A stretch of 64,000 nucleotides of DNA from Gammaproteobacteria bacterium (GCA_009840545.1 VXNM01000008.1:68339-132338); one strand, 5' to 3'; counted from the first letter of the stretch, positions 8,923 to 17,808 are shown. Translations and numbers: made by a program. Notes: a model not told the origin generated them from the sequence alone.

Positions 8923-9240
8923 CTACGCGGCCTTCCGTTCCAGAGCTGCCTGCTCCAGTTTTTTCTTCGCCGCCCGCACCCACTTCTGCCACTTGGGAAT
9001 GACTACCGCCAGGCCGTCCTCGTAGACATCGGCGGGCGTTAGCGGATCCTCCTTCTCGGAGGGCCGGAGCGCCCAGTGCGGCCGCACCCGGTTGTAGCGA
9101 TCGCGGAACTGCTCGAGACACCGCCGGGCATGGTTGGGTCCGTCTTACAAGCGCCAGTGCACCTCCTCCTTCTTCAGCGTCGAGTGGAACCGCTCCAGCA
9201 GTCCCAGCTGCTGCGAGGTTCGGTACTGGATCGGATCCTG
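8923..9240 (-). pseudogene. Relic of a DDE transposase/integrase catalytic-core C-terminus
   Basis: Read on the minus strand from about 9240, the frame gives QLGLLERFHSTLKKEEVHWR, a stop codon (TAA, 9145-9147), then continues in frame with FRDRYNRVRPHWALRPSEK and a Trp/Lys-rich tail ending at 8923. This is the C-terminal part of an rve-type integrase core (IS3/IS481-like transposases). The catalytic Glu and the H..L spacing of ERFHSTLK are present. Relatives usually have Tyr at the stop position, so a single change probably made it. The N-terminal two thirds are absent. The segment is visibly GC-richer than its surroundings, a sign of foreign origin. No terminal inverted repeats were found. 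Confidence 0.8.
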
Positions 9241-9605
9241 GAATAGCCATGGGGACCATAATCATTCTCGTACCTTTTCGGATGCGAGAACCAGCTTGAG
9301 AATGCACTGGATCCTTCGAGCGATGAACTGGGGTTTGTGGCAGACTCAATTCACCTCCCCAAACGAATCCGTTCTGCACGTCGTGCTAGACCAAAGGATG
9401 ACAACCCAGCAAACGGAGACGGCGTCCCGCAGGATGTCGTCGCTTTCTGGTATTTAAGAGGAGACGGACTAAAGTCGTCCTAGCGGACGTACAACTCCTC
9501 ATTGGCAAGCTTACGCCACCAAGAAATCCATCTTTAGCTGGATAGAGTGACAGTGCTCGCCAAGGATGTCTATTCTCCGAGTGATTTGAGCTTAACCTTC
9601 AAGCA
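9241..9605. other. Intergenic region beside the transposase relic
   Basis: About 360 bases with no convincing frame. It probably marks the boundary where the rest of an insertion sequence was lost, but I see no inverted repeats or target-site duplication. Nothing else is supported. Confidence 0.4.
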
Positions 9606-11441
9606 CTATAGAGTCTCGGCACTTTCCTCTGGTAGGTACTTCTTAAGCTCCTCAATCTGCTCTGCACTGAAAGCGTTCTGATGCTCATCCGCATCAATTA
9701 GCCAATCAGCAGCGATCTCTCTGAGATTATCTGTGGGCAGTTCATCCATTTTCTCGTACAGTTGCTCAGGGTTTCCCCACACCCAGCTTGTAACAACTCT
9801 TTTCATGTATTCATCCCGCTGTTCTTCTTTCAATCTGTCAGCCCAATCCATCGCCTCTTCGAATTGGGCTTGGTTGATGAGAACCTGTCCGAGAGACCTC
9901 ATCATGCTGTCTCGAGTTTGTTCATCTCGAGCACGGTCTGTCATGTCAAGCGCCGCATCCATGTCAGATTGAGCAACTTTCGCAACCACTGCGGATTCCC
10001 AACCGATGCCATCGTATTCGCGAGGGGGTTGCCCCAACGCGAAACGCATCGCCTCCTCTGGATCGCGGTTTGTAAGATTTTCCAGTACGTCTGAAAATAT
10101 ACGCCCATACCACGGCTCAACTTCAGGTTCCGACTCCAACCATTCGAATACCGCCATAGGATCCTTTCGTGCCCAATTCAATGAGAGATTAGTGGCGACG
10201 ATCTCTCTTGCCATGTCGTTCTTGATAGTGGGTATATATGGAGGGACTTCCTCCGGAAGAGTCCTAACCATACTCATCAGCGCGGATTGTTCAATCCATT
10301 CGCGAAATTCCGTAGCCATGCTGTTCCGAGCATCAAGCACAGCTTTTGGATCAGCGTCCATCCACGCGCCGATTACGGCACGTTGCAACGCCACTAGTGT
10401 GCTACCTGATTCCATTATCGCAGCGATCTCCAAAGCTACTGCGGGATTTGTGGCAGCCAAATTCTCTAGGGCGTTCACTACTGTGGCACGGAGCTCTGGA
10501 TCCAATCCCATCGCAGCGTCCAGCACAATGCGGGGATCCACTGCTACAACTTCGTCAAATAGAAGTCCAACTATGGCCACGCTAGCTTCATAGTCGGCAA
10601 GCGACGCGCTCATCGCCTGCAGCATATTGCCAAACCCGTCGCGGCTAGTCCAAGAGAGAGCAATTCGTCCAAGCAGGATTCGCTGCTCTGGACTTAGTTT
10701 TTCGACGTCGGTACCGTGAAGGGCTGCGTATTCACGCCAGGCCGATGCGGGATCAGCGATGGCGTCATGACCACTCAGACTCGCCAACTGATCCAAGACG
10801 AACTGCTCATTTCCTAGCTGAATGGCAATTTCCCGGCGAGCGGTATCCGAAAGATCGATTCGTGAACGGAGGATGCCTGCAAGTGCCGCCGTTTTTTTGC
10901 TGTCTACCGACATGTCTTTCGCAAACTCGATCGATCCTTCCAAATCAATTGCAGACCACTCTTGAAAGACGCTGCCAACTAGGCGATTCCGGCGGATTTT
11001 GGCGAATGTGTCGAATTTTCGCAGTGTGTTCTCAGGGTCGATCCTGCCAAGACTCTGAACCACAACGGTTTGTATCTCATCGCGCAAACCGCTTGAGCTA
11101 AGGTCTTCGGCAAGCAAAAACAACCGATTGAGCTCTTGTTTCCCGGCACCAGCCGTAATCCGTTGCAGTGATATGGCTCTTCCATAGGAGCTCTTTTGGG
11201 TGAGTAGTGCTTCAAGATCTGACACTTCGGTAATCTGACTAGGAGATTCGGTCGCGTTCGCCCCCATTTCCGACTGCTCGACACCTACAGATGTTTGCGC
11301 GGACGACATCGAGTCATAGTGTGGTCTATCCACGAAGAAAAACGCGCCGATTCCAGCAGCTACCAATCCAATTAGCAGACCAACGAAGAATGCTGGTGCA
11401 TTCCTGGACTTTGGAGGACTGGCGGACGATTCTGAATTCAC
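9606..11441 (-). CDS. Membrane-anchored helical-repeat protein, paralog A
   Basis: A 611-residue protein. A single N-terminal membrane helix (about residues 16-36, FFVGLLIGLVAAGIGAFFF) is followed by a Ser/Thr-rich linker to about residue 75. The rest is alpha-helical repeats of roughly 35 residues, many carrying a W.x.DP..A pattern: SAIDLEGSIEFA, AWMDADPKAVLDA, NWARKDPMAVFEWL, NRDPEEAMRFAL and SWVWGNPEQLYEKM. The end reads FSAEQIEELKKYLPEE, shared with its paralogs. Topology suggests a large domain outside the cytoplasmic membrane, in the periplasm. Helical repeats of this kind usually hold proteins together; no enzyme motif is seen. It is the last of a three-gene array on the minus strand with paralogs B (11577-13319) and C (decayed). 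I do not recognise a named family. Confidence 0.8.
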   Translation of the reverse strand: MNSESSASPPKSRNAPAFFVGLLIGLVAAGIGAFFFVDRPHYDSMSSAQTSVGVEQSEMGANATESPSQITEVSDLEALLTQKSSYGRAISLQRITAGAGKQELNRLFLLAEDLSSSGLRDEIQTVVVQSLGRIDPENTLRKFDTFAKIRRNRLVGSVFQEWSAIDLEGSIEFAKDMSVDSKKTAALAGILRSRIDLSDTARREIAIQLGNEQFVLDQLASLSGHDAIADPASAWREYAALHGTDVEKLSPEQRILLGRIALSWTSRDGFGNMLQAMSASLADYEASVAIVGLLFDEVVAVDPRIVLDAAMGLDPELRATVVNALENLAATNPAVALEIAAIMESGSTLVALQRAVIGAWMDADPKAVLDARNSMATEFREWIEQSALMSMVRTLPEEVPPYIPTIKNDMAREIVATNLSLNWARKDPMAVFEWLESEPEVEPWYGRIFSDVLENLTNRDPEEAMRFALGQPPREYDGIGWESAVVAKVAQSDMDAALDMTDRARDEQTRDSMMRSLGQVLINQAQFEEAMDWADRLKEEQRDEYMKRVVTSWVWGNPEQLYEKMDELPTDNLREIAADWLIDADEHQNAFSAEQIEELKKYLPEESAETL

Positions 11442-11576
11442 CTAGATACCTCTTGAAGACGTACGTAAGAGAACCAGAGAGACTTGCTGATGTCAATGCA
11501 CCAAAACATCTAAACCTCGAGTTTCGCAGCAACTTTGAACGTACGTGGTTGTGTAATGAACCATCAGACTCTTCAT

Positions 11577-13319
11577 CTACTCGATGAGGTGCTGTAGCCT
11601 TTCAGGGAGATACTCCTTGAGCTGACGCATTTGTTTGTCCGAGAACATGTGCGACATCGAGTTGTAGAACGCCAACGTCCGTGCCAAATCGGCCTTCACG
11701 CTGTCCGATGCCAGACTGTCAATTCGGGCGAACGCCACATCGGGCTCTGCATACACCCAATTGAACATTAACTGCTCCCGATAGATGTTTTGATAGCGTT
11801 CGGGAATTTCGTCGAGCAGATTCAGCGCTTCGTCGATTCTGCCTCGTTGCGCCAAGACGCCTCCAATCCTCACATACGACCATTGCCTGTTCTCTACGTC
11901 TCGTGCTTGCGCCACCAATGACAGCGCAGATTCTATATTTCCGCGATAAGCCACCGTTACGATCACATCCACTTCTAGACCGCGACCCCGTTGTTGCGGG
12001 TTCACGGGTTCCTCGAGAGCCCATTTCATAGCCAGTTCCGAGTCTGTCGTGGCGAGTGCACGAACTAGCCTGTACATAAGCCCCCAACGCATTTCCTGGT
12101 CCTCGTAGGCAGAGCGAACCCAATCGCGGGCAGCTTGAGGATCCGTAATCGCCCAATTAGTAACGATAGTGCCAGCAACGGATCCTTTGCTATCGTCGGA
12201 GAGAATGCGCAATCGCTTTGCCGCCTCTGCAGGGGATGTCTCCGACAGAGCCGCCAACGCCTGCTGCTTGCTCCAATCTTGTATGTCGATTGGAATTAAT
12301 TCAATGGAGTCGAGTACGGTGATAGGGTCTAGTCCGATCCAAGCAGACACGATAGTTTGCCGCATCTGAGTTCGTATATCTGTGTCACCGATCGTGGCCG
12401 TAGCATGGAATGCCATCGACGGGTCGGTGTTTACCCAGGATTCGAGTAGCAATTGAGCTGCCGGACTGTTGCTATTAGACTGCAATGCCACGTCGACCGC
12501 CCTTGCCAGCTCCTCAGTCTCGCCCCGCTCCATCAAAGAATCGACGATGTGGTGTAGCAATGCGGACTGCGCATCGGTCAAACTTGCCATATCGCTGCCG
12601 TGATCCTCTAGGAACTTTATCCAAGCCTCATCTGGGTTGTCTATCGACTGGCCTGCTAACGACACAGCACGGCTGTCTGCGACAACCTCCTCGAGCCCGA
12701 GCTTGCGTGCCAGTTCAATCTGTTGGATTTCCGATAAGTCGTATCGCGAAATGAGCACGCCTTCCAATGCGTAGCGTTGAGTTTGTTTGTCGAGGCCGAG
12801 CGCTTCGTCCATTGCTGCATCCAAGTTCGCCACCGACCACTCCTCAAACACTGCTGAAGTCAAGGAATGGCGATGAGGTCCCGAAACGCGATTGATTTCT
12901 CTCAGTGCCGCTTCAGGATCAAGCCGAGCGAGCCGTCGGACCGCCGCTTCCCGAACCTCGAGACGCAAATTCAACGGTTCTATTGTCTGCGCTCGTCCGT
13001 ACACCCCAACCGCAAAGTCAACATTGGCATTCATGAGATGGTTGTGGAGCACTACGTCTCGACTGGATTTACTTTGTTTCAATAGGTCTTCGAGATTCAG
13101 TTCCTTACGGTCCGCAATCTGCTCAGAAAACCCGCCAACTGGATTCTCCGAGACTTTGTTTTGCTGAAGTTCTGACGTGGCCATCGTCGCTGGTGAAGGA
13201 GCATCTTCAGAAGGGCCGAGGTAGTTCGTGTAAACAAATACGCCCGCACCCACCAAGGCAATGCCAACCACTAGGCCCATTAGCGCACTAATCGTTTTTT
13301 GCAGACTAGTGGAAATCAT
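11577..13319 (-). CDS. Membrane-anchored helical-repeat protein, paralog B
   Basis: A 580-residue paralog of the neighbouring protein at 9606-11441, with the same plan: N-terminal membrane helix (about residues 9-31, ALMGLVVGIALVGAGVFVY), a low-complexity linker, then helical repeats. Shared positions include ARLDPEAALREI, SVANLDAAMDEALGL, AWIGLDPITVLDSI, NWAITDPQAARDWV, NWVYAEPDVAFARI and the final FSDKQMRQLKEYLPE. Spacing to paralog A is 135 bases. The start lies inside the tail of the decayed third copy (14-base overlap), consistent with tandem duplication. Role unknown; probably periplasmic scaffolding. No signature of enzyme activity is seen. Confidence 0.8.
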   Translation of the reverse strand: MISTSLQKTISALMGLVVGIALVGAGVFVYTNYLGPSEDAPSPATMATSELQQNKVSENPVGGFSEQIADRKELNLEDLLKQSKSSRDVVLHNHLMNANVDFAVGVYGRAQTIEPLNLRLEVREAAVRRLARLDPEAALREINRVSGPHRHSLTSAVFEEWSVANLDAAMDEALGLDKQTQRYALEGVLISRYDLSEIQQIELARKLGLEEVVADSRAVSLAGQSIDNPDEAWIKFLEDHGSDMASLTDAQSALLHHIVDSLMERGETEELARAVDVALQSNSNSPAAQLLLESWVNTDPSMAFHATATIGDTDIRTQMRQTIVSAWIGLDPITVLDSIELIPIDIQDWSKQQALAALSETSPAEAAKRLRILSDDSKGSVAGTIVTNWAITDPQAARDWVRSAYEDQEMRWGLMYRLVRALATTDSELAMKWALEEPVNPQQRGRGLEVDVIVTVAYRGNIESALSLVAQARDVENRQWSYVRIGGVLAQRGRIDEALNLLDEIPERYQNIYREQLMFNWVYAEPDVAFARIDSLASDSVKADLARTLAFYNSMSHMFSDKQMRQLKEYLPERLQHLIE

Positions 13320-14596
13320 GCCGGCTACACTCCATTCTTATACTCTTGGTAGGGGAATTGTAGTGCTGCTGTGCGTCGCCATCGAACTGGATTTCTAGTT
13401 GAACGACTCGGTCTCCTTCATGTTTGCGAACGAGCGCGTAGGCTAGAGTTGAGTGGGCTGCGACCCTTGACTCTTCACGAACCTGGCTCAACAATCGGAT
13501 TCCAGATTCTATGTCTAACTGCACCAAGTGTGAAATAGCAATATTTTCGCATTCCAACCGATTCTTCAGAATGGGATGTTCCAAAGCGATGTGCATTGCT
13601 CTATGGAGGTCCTCACTAGCGACTACGCGCAATACGTCCGAAATTAGCACGTGGCGATAATCGTCAATGGACTCATCGGTCAGTACCCAACGGAGCGCAC
13701 TGTCGACATCTGTACCCGACCAGTCAGACACTACGGCACCTGCGGTGTTGTGCCACTTTTGTTGGTCTTCGATACGGGTCAACATATCCAGCGCTTTTTG
13801 TGGATTGCTTCGACCTAGCGTCTGTAGAGAGACTACAAGCGTATTCTGCCGTACGAATTTCGGCAACAGATCCAGTTGTTTCAACACCGATTGAGGAGCC
13901 TACGACGCCCGCGTTTGCACGACCGTAGACATAAGGTATTCGCCGATCTGTCCCTCCACACCCAACGCACTGTCAAAGGCCAATTGAGGGTTTGTTAGAG
14001 TTTCCATGCAGAGCACTGCGGCACCTCGTTCATTCGGGTCGGCATGTCCATGAAGAACGATGCATTTATTTCTGAGATGGCTTCAATACCATCTTTCTCG
14101 ACCCACAGTTCGGCAACCCAAGGCAACAAGTCGAGTTGGCGTGTGTCTTACAGTTCGTCGTTGAGGATCATGTCCCAAGCTAGGTGAGGTTCGTCGGCGG
14201 CCATGCGAAAGGAACCGGGCAATTGGCTCGCCGCTTCAACGGATTCCTGCAAGTTTATTCGCGACCACTCATGAAATGTCTCATCCACGAATGGACACTG
14301 CTCCATGTGGGGAAACTGTCTTGTAAGTCGCAAAGATTGTTCTGAGCTAGTCTGGGCGAGTCGTCGTAGGAGTTCCGTACGAACGAATTCTCTCTGGCAT
14401 CCAACTCTAAGTTTATTGGTTGGTTCAAGAGACGCAACAGCTCCGTCTCATCAGTTTGGGCCATTTCTGAGTAGAAGGCTGCCCACTTCGAGGTGTCGGT
14501 CACTGTTCGCTGAACGAACAAGACTTCTTTGATCCGGCACTCTTCATTCAATGCCGAACGTATCGGAATCACTGCCGGAACCATGCCAGCAACCAT
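13306..14596 (-). pseudogene. Decayed third copy of the helical-repeat family (paralog C)
   Basis: Minus-strand fragments in several frames line up with the intact neighbours. A first piece (14596-14255) includes LLRLLNQPINLELDAREN. A second (14333-14148) reads FHEWSRINLQESVEAASQLP, then stops. A short piece near 13.9-14.0 kb reads TNPQLAFDSALGVEGQIGEY. A long open piece (13887-13306) carries GRSNPQKALDMLTRI and SDWSGTDVDSALRWVLTD. The order matches the family, but at least two frameshifts and two stops separate the pieces, and the conserved C-terminal LKxYLPE end is missing. The piece from 13887 could still be translated as a 193-residue fragment, but it lacks the membrane anchor. Confidence 0.75.
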
Positions 14597-14910
14597 CTGT
14601 TCTTGAGTAGTAACGTCTTGGTCCCATCACGGGCGATCGGACCTAGATCAAAAGTATTGTGCACTTACACGTCAATCAGCGTCGAAATTCGGTTTCAAAC
14701 CAGACTCGCTTGTTGTAAAGCGAGACAAGGGGCGTGCGAAACTAGAAGCAACGACCCGGGGAACCTAGTGGATGTATTGACCGCACAAGAACCACACTCG
14801 GTTTATTGAGATCAAGTACTAGCACGCAGCTCTGAGTGTTTGAGACCAACTACGACGAGATTCTTGCTATATTGGATGTGTCCGGAGTCGGTCGATAGCA
14901 GAGTCAAGGC

Positions 14911-15561
14911 GTGAGAGTTCCAATTACGACAAGAGGGTCAAGCAGCTTAGTTTTTCTGGTTTGTGGTTTGCTACTGCTTCTCGACGCAGCCAGTTCATGG
15001 GCAAGATGTGGGCCCACGACGATAGAGGAGAGCTTTAAGTCGAGCGAAGCGGTGTTTTCTGGCACAGTCTCGCGAATTGATAGAGAGAATGTAAGCCACA
15101 ATCAAGGAAAGGACGGTTGGGATGGGTTAACGGTTGCAACGGTCCATTTCGAGTTAGATAAGAAATGGAAAGGGACAGACGAAGGCAATGTGATCGAAGT
15201 TGCTATTCCGTCCGGCGAAGGGTGGTTTATCTGTTCCTACATGAGTCCTGCTGTTGGCGATCAGTACGTGATATTCGCTGACAGGGTGCACGACATAAAG
15301 GAAAGCGGCGACTCTGGGCGTTTGTTCACCGATTACTGTAATGGAAATAAGAAGCTCGACGATCTGCAAGAAAAAGACGAACTCTTCGAGCAACTGGACA
15401 ATCTCGAATCCGAAATGCAAGCGGAGAGTGAAGAGACTCTGAATCTGAAGAACTCGCATTCAGAGGACTATCACGATCGAGGAAATGAATTAGCAATTAC
15501 AAATCAGTCCAGTTTTCAGCCCAGCCCGAGTACCGATCAGGAATACCTCCTAGCACAGTGA
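14911..15561 (+). CDS. Secreted TIMP/NTR-like protein 1
   Basis: A 216-residue protein with a GTG start. A signal peptide (hydrophobic core LVFLVCGLLLLLDA) is likely cleaved after SSWA, leaving RCGPTTIEESFKSSEAVFSG at the mature N-terminus. The mature part has the NTR/TIMP-like pattern: Cys near the N-terminus, SSEAVFSGTVSRID, VHFELDKKWKGTDEGNVIEV, FICSYMSPAVGDQYVIFAD and a final Cys in DYCNGN. This domain is an OB-fold; in animal TIMPs the N-terminal Cys inhibits metalloproteases, and bacterial members are uncharacterised. A charged tail (about 150-216) is predicted helical and then disordered. A paralog follows after about 100 bases. Function in this organism is unknown. Confidence 0.7.
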   Translation: MRVPITTRGSSSLVFLVCGLLLLLDAASSWARCGPTTIEESFKSSEAVFSGTVSRIDRENVSHNQGKDGWDGLTVATVHFELDKKWKGTDEGNVIEVAIPSGEGWFICSYMSPAVGDQYVIFADRVHDIKESGDSGRLFTDYCNGNKKLDDLQEKDELFEQLDNLESEMQAESEETLNLKNSHSEDYHDRGNELAITNQSSFQPSPSTDQEYLLAQ

Positions 15562-15660
15562 ACGAGGCTGTACATTAGCTGTAACCGACTAGTCGTTGCC
15601 AGCATCTTGAATTATTGGGGAATTCGTCCCTTTAGACTGTCTTATTCACGGTGTCAACAC

Positions 15661-16218
15661 ATGAAAAGTTTGGTGGAAAAAAGAAAGTTGTCAAGCCACA
15701 GTTCTGTTGTTTGTAGTTTGCTGCTTCTACTCTTTGCATCTAATGCCTGGGCGTGCAAGTGTAAATTTCCAACGGTAGAGGAAGACTTCCTAAATTCTGA
15801 TGTTGTGTTGAGCGGAAAAGTCTTGCGAATTGATTCAGTAGCAGACGAACGCCGTATCAAGTGGGACCAAGACGACTTTCTCCAAACAGTAGAAGTTGAA
15901 CTTGAACTGAACGAAGCGTGGAAAGGGACAGACGAGACCAGAGTAACTGTTTTGACCGCGTTGGACGAGCCATCATGCGGCTACGACTTTTCCGTCGGCG
16001 CACGCTACGTAGTTTTTGCTAGAGCTAGGAAAAGCGGAAGCGGTGCCGGTAGTAGTGACATTGAAGCACTCTACACCAATCTTTGTTCCGCCAATCATGA
16101 GTTGGGCTATGACAGGGCTTCAGAAGCTCTACTAAAGCAACTCGAGGAGCTCAGAACCGAGATCCAGCAAGAATCTGAATTAGAACAGGCAGGAGATGCA
16201 GAGGAGCAGGAGGAATAA
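15661..16218 (+). CDS. Secreted TIMP/NTR-like protein 2
   Basis: About 185 residues from ATG 15661. An upstream in-frame TTG at 15607 would add 18 residues ahead of a good signal peptide, so the ATG is preferred. Cleavage after NAWA would leave Cys as the first mature residue in a C-K-C-K-F pattern, as in animal TIMPs (C-x-C). Then come FLNSDVVLSGKVLRID, VELELNEAWKGTDETRV, EPSCGYDFSVGARYVVFA and a final Cys in YTNLCSAN, followed by a Glu-rich helical tail. It parallels the protein encoded just upstream (14911-15561), most clearly at W-K-G-T-D and V-G-x-x-Y-V-x-F-A. The pair looks like a tandem duplication that has diverged. Target unknown. Confidence 0.72.
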   Translation: MKSLVEKRKLSSHSSVVCSLLLLLFASNAWACKCKFPTVEEDFLNSDVVLSGKVLRIDSVADERRIKWDQDDFLQTVEVELELNEAWKGTDETRVTVLTALDEPSCGYDFSVGARYVVFARARKSGSGAGSSDIEALYTNLCSANHELGYDRASEALLKQLEELRTEIQQESELEQAGDAEEQEE

Positions 16219-16458
16219 CTCTGACGTTGCTACACAACCTGAACTCCAACTCCAGCTTGAATTGATCGCTGCGATTGTTCCTAACTGGAGGGAGTGGCAC
16301 ATCATCAGGCCCTCGAATTGGTTGCCTGTGTAGGTTCTTCAAGTCGAATCAATACGGTACCGACTAAGAAGAATCTAAACAGCCGTTCCGTTTGTCGCCG
16401 CTCACCGATCTGAAACTGCAGGAGACGATACAAGCAGCGGCTGCAATCTCTAAGCTGA

Positions 16459-17142
16459 CTACTTCCGCACAACGAAGATGGTGAGCCAATGGCCCTCAAC
16501 CCGATGGATGAATCCGTGTCCGCCAGCGACAATCTCGCTGGACTCTCTATTTGCTATCGTTGCTGCGAAAAACTCCAAGGCGTCTGGAACGACATTTACT
16601 TTTACGTCTTGAAATCCAAGGTATTCTCCGACGACCGGGTTAACAGCCTTATAGACAGATTCCTTTGCACTGAATAGTGCGGTCCGCCAGTCCCCAGAAC
16701 CCATTTCCCCCACCCATTTCAATTCCGGATCCAGCAAGAGGCGTTGCGCCACCTTGTCTGAAACCGCAGAAATGGGGACAAGATCGATTCCCATTCCCAA
16801 GTAAGTGTCCGCTAGACCGACAGCAGCTCCCGCAAGGCTATCTGAATGAGAAATGCTTCCGAGGACACCGGCCGGCCATCGAGGAATTCTCTCTGTACGT
16901 CCGATCGCACTGTCTTGGATTTGAAGCTGGTGAACTGCTTCGTGCGCCGCTCGTCTTCCCGAGGAAAACTGATGACTTCGTACATTTGAGACTTCACCTA
17001 GAGCTCTGGATTCCTCTGGTCTAAGATCGGAAGTGTAGTCTCCTATACGAGATAATACGAGGCAGGCTCTGTCGAGCAATGGTTCGTTGATTTCAAAGGA
17101 AGGAACTCCGTCTAGACATACAACGTGCACGACTCGCAACAC
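16459..17142 (-). CDS. 4'-phosphopantetheinyl transferase (EntD/Sfp superfamily)
   Basis: A 227-residue protein (GTG start) with the superfamily motifs: GRRAAHEAVHQL (about 62-73), the CoA-binding SISHSD, GIDLVPI with magnesium-binding Asp120, and FSAKESVYKAVNP with Glu161 and Lys165. These enzymes transfer the phosphopantetheine arm of CoA to a serine on carrier proteins of fatty-acid, polyketide or peptide synthases. The layout is closest to EntD-type enzymes. No synthase gene lies in the window, so the carrier partner is elsewhere. It is convergent with the TIMP-like pair and its 5' end lies just before tRNA-Leu(UAG) on the same strand. It may instead be the housekeeping enzyme if no AcpS exists. 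Confidence 0.88.
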   Translation of the reverse strand: MLRVVHVVCLDGVPSFEINEPLLDRACLVLSRIGDYTSDLRPEESRALGEVSNVRSHQFSSGRRAAHEAVHQLQIQDSAIGRTERIPRWPAGVLGSISHSDSLAGAAVGLADTYLGMGIDLVPISAVSDKVAQRLLLDPELKWVGEMGSGDWRTALFSAKESVYKAVNPVVGEYLGFQDVKVNVVPDALEFFAATIANRESSEIVAGGHGFIHRVEGHWLTIFVVRK

Positions 17143-17164
17143 CTTCCGAAGTCTGGCAGAGACA

Positions 17165-17249
17165 TGGTGCCCAGGGAGGGAGTCGAACCCTCACGCCCGA
17201 AGGCACAGGAACCTAAATCCTGCTTGTCTGCCAGTTCCAACACCTGGGC
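17165..17249 (-). tRNA. tRNA-Leu (anticodon UAG)
   Basis: An 85-nt minus-strand gene including an encoded CCA. The acceptor stem pairs GCCCAGG with CCTGGGC. The anticodon stem CAGGA/TCCTG closes the loop TTTAGGT with anticodon TAG (17213-17215 on the plus strand as CTA). A long variable arm (GTGCCTTCGGGCG) fits tRNA-Leu, and the T loop reads GGTTCGACTCC. Confidence 0.95.
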
Positions 17250-17463
17250 ATGTTGGGCATCCATTTCGTTGTCAATTTGACCGACCCAACTGGCTAAATG
17301 CTATCAGATACGATGTGATGAACATTTGTCTTCACATAAACAGGTGCATATGGGACGTTATTTGGTACTTGAACCATTCCATGGATTCCCTTGGTATTGT
17401 CCAGCATTCTCTTCAACCTAGAAAATCCGTCGTTATAATCAGGATGTCTATGCCAATTCTCGT

Positions 17464-17798
17464 GCCCGAGTGGCGAAATTGGTAGACGCAAGGGACTTAT
17501 AGAGAATTTGAGCACATTGACGGCGACGTCTCTAGTGAATGGAGTCAAATTCGGGGAAACTTCGTTTCGTTGATACGTGGCAATCCCGAGCTAAGCGACA
17601 TCGGGCCCAATTCCGAAAGTTGAAAGTGTAGAGACTTGACGGCTCCCCCTCTCTGTCAAAACGTGTGTTTCTAACAGCAGAGGTGAAGAGAAAGTCCAGA
17701 CCACAAACGTTGCAAGTCTAGCGGCGTCCAAAGACGTAGTGGTACGAAAATCCCTCGGAGGCAACTCCGTGCCGGTTCGACTCCGGCCTCGGGCACCA
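17464..17798 (+). tRNA. tRNA-Leu (anticodon UAA), interrupted by a group I intron
   Basis: Exon 1 is 17464-17498 and exon 2 is 17747-17798, giving an 87-nt mature tRNA with encoded CCA. Acceptor stem: GCCCGAG/CTCGGGC. Joined anticodon arm: AGGGA-CTTAAAA-TCCCT, anticodon TAA, with the junction between U34 and A35. The variable arm is CGGAGGCAACTCCG and the T arm GCCGGTTCGACTCCGGC. Without removing the 248-nt insert the anticodon stem cannot form. The insertion point is the one used by cyanobacterial and plastid tRNA-Leu(UAA) introns. A second tRNA-Leu (UAG) lies about 215 bases away on the other strand. Confidence 0.93.
17499..17746 (+). ncRNA. Group I intron in tRNA-Leu(UAA), cyanobacterial-like (IC3 type)
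   Basis: A 248-nt intron without an ORF. Key elements are visible. The internal guide GAGTC (17542-17546) pairs with exon GACTT ending at T17498, giving the expected U.G wobble at the 5' splice site. TAGAGA (17500-17505) pairs with TCTCTA (17529-17534). ATTCGGGGAAACTT matches the P3/P4 entry. GGCAATCCCGAGCTAAGC is the P/Q core. GTAGAGACTTGACGG is the R element. GGTGAAGAGAAAGTCCAGAC corresponds to the S region. The last intron base is G. These blocks closely follow what I recall of the Anabaena tRNA-Leu intron. Self-splicing by two guanosine-started transesterifications is expected. Confidence 0.92.
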
Positions 17799-17808
17799 CA
17801 CCAAGGAC

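Noticed and set aside
9134-9457. A plus-strand frame of 107 codons over the transposase relic
   Set aside because: It is antisense to the recognisable integrase-core frame, and its own sequence matches no family.
10006-10593. A 195-codon plus-strand open frame
   Set aside because: Antisense shadow of helical-repeat paralog A.
17464-17520. A truncated tRNA-Leu pseudogene
   Set aside because: The 3' exon is present at 17747-17798, and the insert has the group I core, so the gene is complete but interrupted.
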